Positions 39,716 through 52,000 of a stretch of 64,000 nt of DNA are shown piece after piece. Both the position numbers and the translations under genes were made by a program. Origin of the DNA: Tetmemena sp. SeJ-2015 (taxonomy: Eukaryota > Ciliophora > Spirotrichea > Sporadotrichida > Oxytrichidae); contig JAJKFJ010022839.1 of assembly GCA_027382625.1 (NCBI GenBank), positions 16,989-80,988 of the forward strand. Reading direction: 5' to 3'. The notes below the pieces were generated by a model. It saw only the letters and a list, made by a program, of their open reading frames with translations. It made no database searches and was not told the origin of the DNA. Positions within the stretch are counted from its first letter, which is position 1. The number at the start of each line of letters is the position of its first letter.

Positions 39716-39788
39716 CTCCTCCACCGGGAATTGAACCCGGGTCTCACGGGTGAGAGCCGTGTATCCTAGCCAACTAGACTATAGAGGA
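39716..39788 (-). tRNA. tRNA-Glu (CTC anticodon)
   Basis: On the minus strand the 73 nt fold as a canonical tRNA. The acceptor TCCTCTA pairs with TGGAGGA (one G-T pair). The D-arm contains TAGTCTAGTTGGCTAGGATA. The anticodon loop CTCTCAC has CTC at positions 34-36. The T-arm is CCGGG-TTCAATT-CCCGG and the discriminator is G. No intron. Five T follow after a few bases (39708-39712 on the plus strand read as A), a Pol III stop. Confidence 0.95.
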
Positions 39789-40136
39789 AGTACCAAACAC
39801 CTACTCATAATTACACTTTAAATCTCTTGAAAAAGCTAAAGACCAACCTATTTCTCTCAGAGAAACTAGATGGTTCTTATGACTTAATTGTTGTAGAGAA
39901 AGTTTATGAGACCTATTATACTACTCTAAGAGCTAATTTGGAACTTTTCCAAATTTTACATTTGTTTTTTTTTTTTAAATAATTTATAAAAATCTTAAAT
40001 TTTTAGTTATTAAAAAAAATGAACCTTTCAAAAAATTTAATTTCTCTTTAAATTTAAATTTTTAAACCTTTTTTTTTAGTTTATAATATTCCCAAATGAC
40101 CTCAAAAAAGGAAGGGCAATTAAACAACCTTGCCTT
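39789..40136. other. Homopolymer-rich spacer
   Basis: Long A and T runs (up to 13 T near 39966-39978). No coding or RNA gene. The run-length pattern suggests inflated homopolymers. Confidence 0.45.
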
Positions 40137-43100
40137 TCACCGCTTTAAACTTTAATTTCCCTTTCCCTTGGGACAAATTTTAAGGGTTTTTTCTTTGGGG
40201 AAACTTAATAGGGACTTTGAGGTATTCTATCTTTCAGAGGTGATTGGTCTCTATTTCTTGTTAGAATTGAACTATTAATTATTGGAAGCTGAAAGTGGGC
40301 TCAGAAGATTATAATTATTATAAGCATGCTGCTAGTTTGCAACTTATTTCTGATCTTATGCAGAAGAGTTTGAGTAGTTGTCTGGCTTAAGAATATTTTT
40401 GGCTGTTACTGACCATAATTAGGCGTTTAGGAGGGAGTAAAGGAAGACTACTTAGCTTAAAATAAAACTTAAGATAATTTATTGCTTGAGAGGGATCTTT
40501 GATCTATAGGAGTTGCGTTTTAGAATACTCTAGAGACATAATAAAAATGCAAATACATTTGGAGTACCTCCTCAATAATTTTATTGAAAGTTCCTTGATC
40601 ATTCTTTGGATCTTTGCTTTTGGAGACTGACCCTTCTTCACTCTATCTTTCTTTTCTCTTTGCTTTTCCATCATAGACGAATTCCTTGACCTTAGGTTTA
40701 GATCTTTGGCTTTCCTGGTCTTATCCTAACTTAATTTAAGTGGAGTTACCTCCCGTGCCTTTTGTAAGAGTGCTTGGGCTTTAGAAGTCACTTACTGAAA
40801 CAGAGGATAGCTCAACTTTCGCATCTCTAATCTAAGGGGATATCAATTCAATTTCTTAGTTAGCATTCACCCAACTTGCAACTTTTCAGGTTAGAAATAT
40901 TTATAAGTTGATGATGGCTACTCCTCCTCTTTTCTTTTTCGGAGTTCTTATGAGAGTCGCTTCCTTAACTTTAGGGGAGTCCCTTGCTCTTTCTCTTCTC
41001 CTTGTGTTTTTTGCTTTTGATAGGCTTGGAAGAACTTGCTATTCTTATGATCTGAGATTTGCATAGCTTCTAAGTTCTTTGAACCTATTGACTCTCTTTG
41101 CTGCTCACTAGTTGCTTTTGCAATCTCTAATTAAAATAAGTAAATACCTTGAAGAGATCTCTAAATTCCATATGTTATGCTTGTTAGATGTATTCGGCTT
41201 TCCCTCACTGCTTGAACTACTGAAACTGCTTGCTTTATCAATTTTGGAAATTGAAATCTTCTAAGCTTCGTTATGAGTAAAAATTAAAGCTTTACATATC
41301 ATAAATTTTGGAAAGTATAAATGATGTTGAAAAGAGGATTTTTGAACTGGGTCCGAACCCTTTCTGGGCTAGGATAAGCTAGAGCTATTCGGTTGCGAGA
41401 CATCACCCAGATGCTGAATATGCTTTTGAGAGTCAGTTGCTCCCTCTAATAGCATTAAAATATTAATGCTTACTTTTAATAAAAGCAGATTCTTTCTGAC
41501 GCTTGAGATAATCTTAGTACTGTCTTTAAAATTCCTTCTTTTCTTTATAAAAATTTGAAAAGTCTTTTTGCTTAGAGGAAGTCATAGATCCAAGCAAAAG
41601 TCGGTTATAATTGATTTGATTCTCACTTTGAAGAGGCTTAGAATGCCTGCTAATCACAATCTAATAAAATTTAAAGAAGTAGCCTTTAAAAAATCTTGGG
41701 AGAGGTGATTTTCTTCTTTTTACTGTAGGAGTTATCACTGCTGCTTGAGTCTTCTTAGTTCACAAAGGCTTTTATTTCATCATCAAAGCCTGGATTAGCT
41801 GATCGCTGATTTGAAGTACTAGATGATTTCTTGTTTTCATCAATGCTTACAGGATTCAACAAGTTAGAACTGTGCTTCTTTGTCTTTGGGAAGAAAGTAA
41901 AAATCAAATGAAAGGATTTATTGTCTGCTAATAGAGATATCTATGCCCTCCTGGACTTAAAGAAATCTCGCTGTTCTCGATTCTCGGGTTAAATAATTTA
42001 AACACCTTATAAACTGAATTATGTATTCAAGTTTAGCTACTGCATAAGGTTCCCATTTGGATTGAAGGAAACCAGATTGTGATTCTATTCATTTGGAGCT
42101 ACTTTCTTCTTTTACACATGCAGAGTTTGACTATTGAGAGATACAAACTTATTTCCATCTCCTGTACTTTCACCACCCATATTCATTTTATCTATTTTCT
42201 TCTATTGAGGTGGCAACTATGGAGACTGCTCCTTGTCACCTTATCTCATGGAACTATTCTTATGAAGTGGTGCGACTACTATCGTAGAGCTTCCTCCCTG
42301 ACCACTATTGGGATCATTTATCAACTTACTGACAGTCGGCATCTTCATTCTATTGTACATTTATTCTCTAAGAGTCTCGCTCTTTTATATGGGCTGTGTG
42401 CTTGAAATAAGTTCTTCTTCCTCATCATCTTCTTATGGTGGTTAATTCTTACTTGGCTTAGATTTTGATTGCATGTTTTCTCTCTCCCTTGCACTTCCTC
42501 TTTGTGACTAATTATCAAGCACTCTTGCATTTCCATCGAGATCTACTTCTTGAAGTGGTTGCTTGACTTGATTTAGCTTCTCTTTCTGCTTTGAGGAGCT
42601 TGATAATTAAGAGGTCGATCCCTAATTTTTAAGAGCACGGTCAGCACTCGCATTCGCTTTAATTTTAACATTACAGATTGAATATGAAAGGTTATGTTGT
42701 GTGCTTGTCTGCTATTTTATCTCGAGGGGATTAGATGCTCTTTATTTAAAAACGTGAAAGGGAAAATATTTGCTAAGTCTAGGCTATCAAAGGTGGCGCT
42801 CCTTCGACAACTATCTTTTGCATAGCCTGCTAGAGTATGCTCTAAAGTTGACCCAGTCCCTTATCAATCGTGAGCTAGTCTAAGTTTTGCTCTTTCTTGA
42901 GGACGATGGCATCCTTGAACATCATATTCACTGAATGAGACTTCAAGTAGATTATCTTATTTAGCACGAAGTCCAAGTTCTTCAAATTTTTCCAATTACT
43001 TCTAGGCTTTCAGAATCTTCCTCCAGATCTGTTATTAACTTGTCTATATTCTTTCTCATAGCTAAAAGTATTGAAATTAAAGGAGATAGTTACTTCTGAA

Positions 43101-43440
43101 AAATTACCTTTTATAAAATATTGTATACGCTTATATTGAAAACAGCCATGGCTGCATTTAGATCTTTGAGATGCATTTCAACCAGAGAGTTGATTTTCAT
43201 CAGATTCTCACTGAGTGGGATGCCTTTCCTCTGGATGCGTTGTCTCTCATTTCTGAACTATTCAAGCCTTCTGTGGAATATTTCCTCTGCAATTTAGTTA
43301 ACTGCGAAGAAACTTGTCTGTTGATTTCTTGAAAGGCCGAGAGCTTTGGCTTGAGTTCTTGCTCCTGTGTTAAGTGTTTCATTGCCACTGAGGTTGTTCA
43401 TTCTTCTGATCTTTGTCATTCTCCACCATGCTAATATTAT
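40137..43440 (-). CDS. Coiled-coil and Q/N/S-rich protein, likely C-terminal part of the channel gene
   Basis: Begins with MVENDKDQ (43430) or continues from the channel upstream. Near 43390-43200 is a heptad-like helix, KPKLSAFQEINRQVSSQL, followed by ENLMKINSLVEMHLKDLN. In SK channels a comparable coiled coil follows the calmodulin-binding helices, which is why I suspect one gene. After it comes a helical segment (NLKNLDFVLNKIIYLKSH), a very acidic stretch (EDDEEEELISS) and a long Gln/Asn/Ser/Lys-rich tail to TGA 40139-40137. Short GT...AG introns and one resolved IES (41663-41696) occur. The last 60 codons lie in a homopolymer-distorted patch and are unreliable. Tail function unknown. Confidence 0.55.
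41663..41696 (-). other. IES, pointer AATCT (AGATT on coding strand)
   Basis: AATCT at 41658-41662 and 41692-41696 around 29 bp. Excision joins KITSPKIVISRHSKPLQSE and bypasses a TGA reached otherwise. Confidence 0.8.
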
Positions 43441-43777
43441 TTGTTCATCCCATATTTTTAAAAAAATTCAGTTTCCTTCAGTTGGGCAATGATGAATGAG
43501 GACTAACTTCTTTTCATCTGTGTCAAAACTTGGTACTGTAAGCGCTATTTGTGGCCAAGTATTGCTTGAAAATTTTGGAAAAAAGGTAATTTTGCTGATT
43601 TATTTAATCCCAAAATTTTCGGGAATGTTCTTGACCAACAGGCCAATTATAGATGGATTTGAAACTACCTCTATAAAAGCCAGTCTAAAAGGCTAAAAAC
43701 AGTGGCTGCTTACTTTAAAAGCTGGCTTCCAAACCAATAATATAAAAATAGGGCTGAATGGGTAATATAAAGTAATA

Positions 43778-46026
43778 AAGCTCTCTCGTTTTACTAATAA
43801 TGATTTTACTCTAGCTAATATGAGCTGTGAAGCCTCCTTTTTAAGTTCCTTGTTTTAAATAAGCCTCCTCAACAGCTCAAAGGCCTTCTGCTCGGCAAGT
43901 GAAAACTCAGATGAAACTTAAAGGGTATAGACAAACTAGGATACCATGAACATACCCCAAAAGCAAGCACTAATCACGATTACTCTACCTGGAGTGGTGC
44001 GGGGGTAGAAATCTCCAAACCCCACAGTATCAAAATTTAAACACATTATTACATTATTCAGTAGTCATAGTGACGACAATCAACCAAAACGAATTCCAGA
44101 CATAGTTGTAGTTTTGGTAGGAGGGGTCATCCTCCGTAATGTTTATATAAACATCATCTTCATAGAACGCTCTCTCGAAGGACCTCACAGAAAATCCAAA
44201 GCTCAATATACTCAGAGTGAAATTAAAAGCTTACTCTAGTTATAAAAGAGATTATGAAAAATTAAGGAGGAGCATCTAATAGGGCCTTTCTTTAAGGAGG
44301 GACTTAATAGCGAAGTAGTAGTTAGCTTATATACCCTCCATCTCGCAGCTATCTTCAGAAGCTATATCTGTCCACTGAGAAAGATTAGGCACTAGTCTCA
44401 GAATTAAGTAGAACCGGAGGAACATTAAGTTTGCCAAAAAGTTAGAAGCTGACAATCTAACAAAGAAATGCATAACTTTCATTAAATTAAAAAAAATTGA
44501 TCTAGACCTTGCATAAATGGTTCTGTAGATAAATTGCTGTTCAAAGTAAGGAGGGCAGTGGAAAATGTTTATCATGTTGGAGAGTAAGAGTCTTCTAAAC
44601 TCCCCACTATTTAGAAAAGTTTCTCCGAGATTCGTTTGAAAGCCTCTAAGTCTTCTGTAGCCATAGCATTTGTAGTAGTAGCGAGTATTTAAAATGACTA
44701 TATTTATAATTTAAGGATAATCTTAGAATCTTACTTAAAAGAATGGTAGAAAGGCTTATTATGAATCTCAATCCAGTCGAAAAGCTTGAATTAGTGTAAA
44801 GATGATTGTGGGGAGTCCCAATGTTTTAATTAATATATTAATGCTAGGACTGAGAAAACCCTTTTCTCTTTAGGCTCCATAAATTAGTGATCATCTATAT
44901 GGCTTCTTGGTTTCCCTATAATTTTTGCAAGAAGACTGCTTGAGATTCTGTTCAGATACCACTTATCTATTTGGGATTAAAACTATAGACCTTCATTAAA
45001 GATGCTTCAACAATGAAGAAGTATATTTAGAAAAAATGACCATAATTTGTATCTCTTAAAGAATATTCTCCTCAGGCAATTATAGTAGGGTCTAAACTAG
45101 TTTCGTTTGTTCCTGATGATCGGCTTTGGTAAAATAAATTTAATGAACTAAATTTAATCAGTTAGGAGAATCTCTTGGGAGTGCTCAAATTCCTAATCAA
45201 GTGGCATTACAGCATAAGTAATAGGAATCGTGATTGATTTGGGATCCTACCTTTGATGACAAACTCTTGTATGGTTAATTTTTCACTAGCCTAATAATTC
45301 AATAATTTTGAATTCTAAAGTAAAGTAAAATTTGAGGAATATAATTAATAATCAATTTCAAACTCAGCACTTAATCAGTACTAGTTAAGAACCGAAGTTA
45401 TTATCCTATGTAAATTTTGAATTCTAATATTCATGAGTCTAGCCTGAGAAGAATTGTTCAAACTATAACAGAATCAAGTTAAGCATAAAATTATACTTCT
45501 AAGGTTTAAAGAATGAGGCCACCAATTCCAAAAACTGTGCAAGTGAAATCGTATTTTCTAATATTTCTCTTCATTCTTCTAAGCTTTTCTTTTTTCATCT
45601 ACCCCTGGCCCTGTAGGATTCTATAATTGATAAGTCAAATTATTTCAAAAATAGAATGACAATTTTTTTTTGGATATAAATTTCTATCTAAAACCCTCTC
45701 CTTACATTCTTCTTTGCTTTTTGGAACTCCTCTCTGTGGCTTCTCCTTCGATGAGAGGATTTGGAATGAGTTATCCCTACATTTTCAACATTTGAAGCCA
45801 AAGGCAATTTATAGTTCTCGTCCACCTCATTTTAGTTAATAGACATAAAATGTTACTTAATCATAAATTTATATTAAATTTGATTAGACGATTTGCTATT
45901 GGAGTTTTCTAAACAAGGTTAAACGTATTATAATACCTTACCTGAAAGATCCTACTGGACATCAACTTTAAAACCAGGAGACCTTGGACTTGGTTGGATT
46001 ACTTTTGCTTGCTCTTTTGTAGACAT
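43778..46026 (-). CDS. SK-type (small-conductance Ca2+-activated) potassium channel
   Basis: A plasma-membrane K+ channel subunit. Start at ATG 46026-46024, with an early polar N-terminus (MSTKEQAKVIQPSPRSPGF, then HSKSSHRRRSHREE) split by introns. Membrane part in order: LRFIISLSTILLI (S2-like, matching the SK ISLSTIILL), LLLSNMINIFHCPPYF, ANLMFLRFYLILRLVPNLS (the SK MFLRxYLxxR signature), FAIKSLLKERPYQMLLLNFT (S5), YVWNSFWLIVVTMTTVGFGD with the K+ selectivity filter GFGD, FYPRTTPGRVIVISACFWG (S6), and AFELLRRLIQNKELKKEA where SK channels bind calmodulin. Two IESs interrupt S5 and the filter (44227-44265 and 44030-44063). The region between S1 and the N-terminus (44800-45700) is not fully resolved. 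Probably continues into the coiled-coil tail below 43440. Confidence 0.85.
44030..44063 (-). other. IES inside the K+ selectivity filter, pointer CAGTA
   Basis: CAGTA (TACTG on the coding strand) lies at 44025-44029 and 44059-44063, enclosing 29 bp. Excision gives VVTMTTVGFGDFYPRT exactly. The insert begins with AA and lacks GT...AG ends, so an intron is excluded. Confidence 0.95.
44227..44265 (-). other. IES in S5, pointer AAATTAA, length a multiple of three
   Basis: AAATTAA at 44220-44226 and 44259-44265 with a 39 bp period. The insert has no TGA in frame, so retention would add 13 residues. Excision gives MLLLNFTLSILSFGFSVRSF, matching SK channel S5 in length. Confidence 0.8.
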
Positions 46027-46340
46027 CTATTTGTGTGTCGGAGCCCCTATCATTATTGTTGAGGCCCCTTAAATTCGTCATGAAGTTAATCATCTTTTGG
46101 ATTTAATTCAAAGTTGCAAAACAAGTTATAATAATTAGCTATTAATGTTTGCTTAATTCAAAGTGCGAATGATATGAAAAGAGAATTAGTATATTGAAAG
46201 ATAAATAGGAATAGATTTACTACTAATTTTAAATATTTTGGCCAGTAATAATCGTGTTCCTAAAGAAAGGGGAAAGATAAGTTCGCCCCCCCTTTCCTGG
46301 CTAATAATGCTTAATCTATAAGCTCTTGTTAGATATTCTC

Positions 46341-47082
46341 TCATGTTAGAAGGTGGGGTAGTTGATAAATATAAAGGATTTAAACAATCGCCTTACTCTG
46401 GTCCGAATGAGCTTTGTAGGCAGCTCCGATTCTGCAAGTTTTATACTCCAGAAAAAGTAAAGATTCAACATTTGAAATAATATACGTAATGAAGCTATTA
46501 TAAGAATCATACTTTTTCCATTTTCTTCAAAGTCCATCAAAATGTTGAGGAGCACCAGTTCATGAGCACTATCGGTCCAGCCAGTTATCACAAATCCTTA
46601 TCCGTCGTAGACCCTTCCTTCTTCCAGTGCTATCCTTTTTCATGATGTCAATACTTCCTCTCTTCATTTAAGCTATAAATAAAATCATACTTTTCTAAGT
46701 GTACTTATTCATTTTCTAATCTGAGTTATGGATTGCCTCATTAGATATTTTATAATAAAATGATAGATTCTCTGCAAGCATGTGTAGCTTTTGTATCCCA
46801 TTATAGAGGCCCCTGTAGGCTCTAACTTTTTGAGTTGCTTCAAGAAATCTCCTCCTTTCTTTCCCTTATATGCATCAGATCCTATACACAATAGTTTACT
46901 ATATGTGACAACCAGCATTAGTTGCTCATTAAAGCAAGGAAAGACTTCTTATGATGAAGCTTATTAAAGAATCAATAGTCATCGTGAAGACGCTTTTACA
47001 GCACAGCTTATTACTTACCTTTGATGTATTCAAAATGCTTTAGGAATTAAGCAGGATTAGCTCTGATTAGATTCACTGACAT
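46341..47082 (-). CDS. Hypothetical protein, possibly CAP-domain related
   Basis: ATG 47082-47080 opens MSVNLIRANPAQFLKHFEYI, which resembles the start of CAP/SCP domains (NxIRxNPxxF), followed by a GTAAGT intron. Further blocks are GSDAYKGKKGGDFLKQLKKL, RVYDGQGFVITGWTDSAHEL, LLNILMDFEENGK and, after one indel, EYKTCRIGAAYKAHSDQSKA, ending at TGA 46343-46341. At least one unresolved IES or frame break lies between 46650 and 46800. The CAP suggestion rests on the first block only and is weak. It lies about 315 bp upstream of the channel gene on the same strand. Confidence 0.45.
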
Positions 47083-47350
47083 GTAAATTTAATGCACTAT
47101 ATAGATATATAGTAACAAACTATTTAAAGAGAATTAAAAACGAATTTATTAGAATAAATTACAATAAAACAAAATTAATTTAGTTGTTCAAATTGTCATT
47201 TAAGCTTATAGAAGAATTACCTTTATTATTTAAAAGTTTAGGAATAAGCAGGATTAGCTCTATCAGTTATGAATTAAATTTATCACCTATAAGATATATA
47301 GTAAAAAATATTTAAAGATAATTAAAAGGATTAAGTAAATTACTCAAAAT
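47039..47350. repeat. Imperfect direct duplication, about 110 bp units
   Basis: The segment beginning AGGAATTAAGCAGGATTAG (about 47042) recurs at about 47239 as AGGAATAAGCAGGATTAG. Each is followed by GATATATAGTA and a TATTTAAAGA motif. The first copy overlaps the first exon of the preceding gene, so this is a duplication of that gene's 5' end. Confidence 0.6.
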
Positions 47351-49065
47351 TATTTGGTTTTAATTTAATTTTTCGAAAGACTAATCGTAAGAGGATAAAT
47401 AAATCTATAGTATAATTTAAACAGTTTCACCTTGATTTTATTGCAAAATTCGGGTTTAAATTAAAATCAGATTGATATAGAAAATATTTTCGTTTATAGG
47501 TTAATTAAGAGATCATATTTAAAAAAGAATTCCAGATAATTTTACTAAGTAAAAGTAGCATTAAATTAAAATCTTTAATTTAATTAAATTTGACTGTACA
47601 TAAATCTTTAGCCAATAAGCATAAATATATTGAATAAATTTGGCGCTCAAATTCATTCTCAATACCAAAAACGTCAATAGGTGGCAATTATTAGTTGTTG
47701 CGGTACTCTACCTCCAAGTTGAAATCCTTTGGTATTCCGTTTCCCATTTCTACAAATACTATCTCTTATTTGAAAATATATCTAATTCTCATCCCAAAAT
47801 TGGCTCTAAATGAATTCAAAGATTATTAATGATGATGATGATAAAATTAGAAAATTAAAAATAAAGAACTTATTATGTGGTATCAAATCCAGCTTTGCAA
47901 AAGGTAAGGACTTTTACCGGCCATGACAAAGTCCTTTCTCCTTGCTTTTATCCCATAGAGGCGATTTAATTTAAAAATCTGCTGGTGAATAATATAGAGT
48001 GTTTAATTTAAGAGTGCTTAAGTTATTGTGAGCTCTATAGTCAGTCCTGAGAGAAAATTACAACTCCAAGTAGGATCTCCTGACTTTTTATTGATCCCAA
48101 CGTACCTTGGGCCCTATAGGTGCAATGATAATGGTTAAAATTAGAAAGAAACACATGGGGTGTAAGGGTATGTTTTTCGGAACTGATTTTGCAGTCTTTT
48201 TGAGGATAGGATTTTATGCTAGACCACTAAAATTTTTCATCATAGAGTCATTTGAAGGTAATTCATAATAATCAGCAGTGTCTTCAATCGACCAGAAGGC
48301 CTAAGACATTATCCCTATTTGATGACTGTCTTGAAACGACAGAGATTTATAGACTTAGTGCTAAACTGTGCAGAATCAAGGAGCACATTATCTTTTCTAG
48401 AATTACATAGGATAATAACTGATTTTCTAATTCAGTACGATAAGTGCTGTTTTAAGAAATTGATTATTAATTATATTCCTAAAATTTTACTTTACTTTAC
48501 TTTACTTTATATCTTTTCTAGAAGGGTTGAAAGTAATTATTAGTCCACTAAACTTTCCATCCTAGTAGAGGTGTCACAGTCCCCTGCGTCTCGGTTGACA
48601 TGTTTTCTCAGAGGTGATAATTCTTGTTACGCATATGTTTTATATATACCATAACGACGTTACTTATTATTTCCGCTTAAAATTAAAATGTCTTAATCAA
48701 ATAATCGTTTTTATTACTTTACATTAGCATCTTGAACACAAAAATATTTATATTTGAATAATATTTAGGAAAATGTTAAGTTTATTATGTTTTTCCTTAA
48801 GTTTTGATTTTATATAGAGGGATAATACTTGTTGCTAGAAATATTTTTTAATATCATTATAATAATTATTACATTTGACTGTTTACATATGTACTCTGAT
48901 ACTTTTAGTCGTCATTAAAAATAATAGCTCTTTAATTCAAAATAATATCTGTGACCCTTGCTTGATTAAATTCAATGAAATGATATCTATTAATTTTTAA
49001 AGAAATCTAAGAATTGGTTTTGTTTGAGTGATACTTTATAAAATAAAAAAAAACTTAATTTTTGC
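47351..49065. other. Long AT-rich spacer
   Basis: No coherent protein on either strand. A short TTTAC tandem repeat lies at about 48487-48507. Includes the 3' flank of the AT-hook gene. Confidence 0.5.
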
Positions 49066-52000
49066 TCAAAAGCCAAGATTATAAGATAATCCAAAGTTTG
49101 TTCCCCCAGTATTGAACTTCTCAGCATTCCCGTAGCTACGAAAACCCTCATTTAAATTTTACCCATAACTGAATCCCATAGCATCATAGCTTCGGTAAGG
49201 TAAGCTTCCATTATTATAAGAGCTATATGGATATCCATTGTTACTGCTAGAGGCCATATTTAACCCAGAACCAGAAAGAGCTTGAGTCCAAGTTTAGCCA
49301 CTTTTAACATATATCCCTCTCGATCCTAAACCATCCCAGCTAGGCAAATATTCTCTAAGCTTAGATTCATCTACTCCCATAGCTTTTTCGAAACTGCTGA
49401 TTATACTGTGTCTTTGCCAACGCTTGAAAATGAGTTTTCTTATCCTCTTCTTCTCGAAATCTTACAACTCTCTGCTCTACTTGGAATATTTCTGCTAGAA
49501 CTCTATCATCGTTTTAGGTCTTTAATAGGCTTGCTTTATCAATCCCTCTGCTTTATCTACCTATCTCTCATTCAAGTATTTAAAAGACCTTTTACTTCCA
49601 GCAAGTCTACTATTCTAGAGGTTTCCATTCTCATCATAGTAATCTCCCTCTCTGAATTAGCCATACTAGTTGTATTCATCAGACATGTCTTCCTCTCCAT
49701 CTTCCTCATCAAGACTTTCATCTTCATATGCTCCACTTTCGTCATCTTCATAAAGATTTTTATCATTCTTGCTTCTCCAATCTTCCCCATTTTACCAGAA
49801 ATTCTTTTGATTATGTTGCTGTTAATTATTCTCTCCACCTATAAGATTTTTCTTAAAGTCAACATTTGGGTAGTTAGAGGAAGTAGCTTCATTTTAATAC
49901 TTAGATTTGGCTTTCGTGGTAGCAAGATCACTAAAGTTTTTCCCATTTGTTTGACCTCTGCTCGATTGAAAGTGACTTTGCATAATTTAATCATTAGCTT
50001 CCTCCTAAAAATCATCTTCCTCGAGCTCATCTGAGTTATTGTGACTTTGATAGTCTTCTTCATCCTCATCAGAGTTTTAAAGATTTACATCATTCCCGAA
50101 AAGTAAATTATTAGCACTTTCTAAATCCAGCGGCTTAGAATTTTGAGAAACAAGTTTTACTGATTAGGATACTATATGAGGATTTTAATTTCTGTGAGTT
50201 TGGTCTCTTATTTAACCAATGCTACTATTAAAACCCTCAAGCGCATTTTATTTACTTGTTGAAGCTTTTTTCTATAGAGTCCTTGCAGATGTAATGCTTT
50301 AATTTGCTTGTTAAAATTATTAACCCATTAAAGGATGATCTCTAAATTATTCCTGAATCCTTTCAGCTTCAGAATCCATATACTAGTCTTCTCCTTAATT
50401 GTTACCGAAATCCACTTTCTACTTTTATTGAGCATTGACATTTAAAGAAGCAAATATATCCACTTGCTCTTTTTCTTGTCCATCCTTTTATATAGCTTAA
50501 TTTTACTCTTACTCTTAGTCCTGGCCTTTCTTTTTTCTAGGTTTCCTTATTTTTTTACCTTCAGATTTGTCAGCAGAGAGTGTTCCTTCACCACTACCAA
50601 TTGTACCATCTGCACTTGGTGTTTTAGCGGGCCTTCCTCTTTTAGGCTTAGGCTAGTTTGGATCTTTGGGCTCTTTTGGGGTTATTTTTCTCGGAGCTTT
50701 AATAACTGAACATTTAGTTGAGCTTTTCTTAGAAACAGAGTCTCCTTCTATACTATCGCCTAATGATGCATCCACTGTAGCCTTTTTGCCTCTGCGTCTT
50801 TTCTTCTTTTCCCCTGTTTACTAAAAGCTTTCAATGTTTCCTACTGTATTTCCGAGCTCTCCTCCTTCCTCAACAACTGCATTTCTGCGATCTAGTGCTT
50901 CTTGAATTAGCCTTAATTCTGCCTCTGCTTCTCTACTTTGCTTCAGCTCTTATCTTCTTCTCTACTTCTCAAGCTTATCCCTATTTTCGAATAAGTTCTC
51001 AATAGCCTCTGCTTATAGCTTGAAATCTGTATTACTCTTATCCCCTAGGTTGCTTTCTGAGCTTTCTCCACCACTTCCATTTTAGGAGAAAGTTCCAATA
51101 TTTTTATTATCAACTGGAGTTAAAGAGTTTTAGATAGACTATTACTTTTTTGTTGATTTATCTTTACGGGATTTTCTTGGGGCCGATCCTTTACTCTCAA
51201 AGCTTGAAGCTGGTTGCTTGTCTGAGCCACTTGAGTCTTCCATAAATTTCTCAAGACCCAGCTTTTCAACTTTAACTTTTGTTTTACAAACTCTTCCTTT
51301 TTTCCTTTAGCCTTTCAATTCAGTAGTTATATTATAATTCTTAATGTCTTCTTAGCTCTTATTTTTCGCGTTTTCTCCCTCCAAAGAGTCTTCTTTGCAA
51401 CTTTGATCCTAATCATTTATTTACTGTTACTTTTTATTTATAGAAACTTTCTGTACTTCATTTCCCTTTTATCCTTCTGTCTTATTTGCTTATAGATTTT
51501 TTATATTATTCTATTGAAAGTAAAGATCAATCGACTCAACTGCTTGATTTCTAAAAGCCTTGTATTCATTATCCTAATTTACATCCACTGAGTCCTCAGA
51601 CAACTCGAGCTCTTTCTTTTACTTTATAGTCTAATTATTGCCCGACGATGAACCCTGTTCTTGAGAATCCGCCATCTCGCAATCATTGCTCAGCTGCCTT
51701 CTCAAACTCTCCATCAGTTCAGTTTCACGATCATTCAAGTTAGTTTTAGTAGCACTAGTTTTACCGCATGAATTCCAATCTAGATCTTCGGCCGACTTAG
51801 AAGTATTTTTGTCCATATTTTGAGTCTTTCTGCCTCTTTTCTTGGGTTACTTAGGCTCTCCAGTATTTTCTTTGGGCTTCTTTCGTTCATACTTGCGCTT
51901 TGATTGAACGGTTTAAGTTACTTGCTGAAGAGTGTTCTCTGTTTAATTAGAAGTTTACCTTGCCTTGATATGAACTAAAGTGTCAACAGTTTTATAAGTA

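Noticed and set aside
43950..43965. CCCCAAAA motif, the hypotrich telomere unit
   Set aside because: A single copy inside coding sequence of the channel gene (a similar one lies in the LINE near 5745). No tandem run, so not a telomere.
49408..50034. 208-residue hydrophobic plus-strand frame
   Set aside because: Antisense to the intact AT-hook gene; composition is an artefact of acidic and Gln-rich codons on the other strand.
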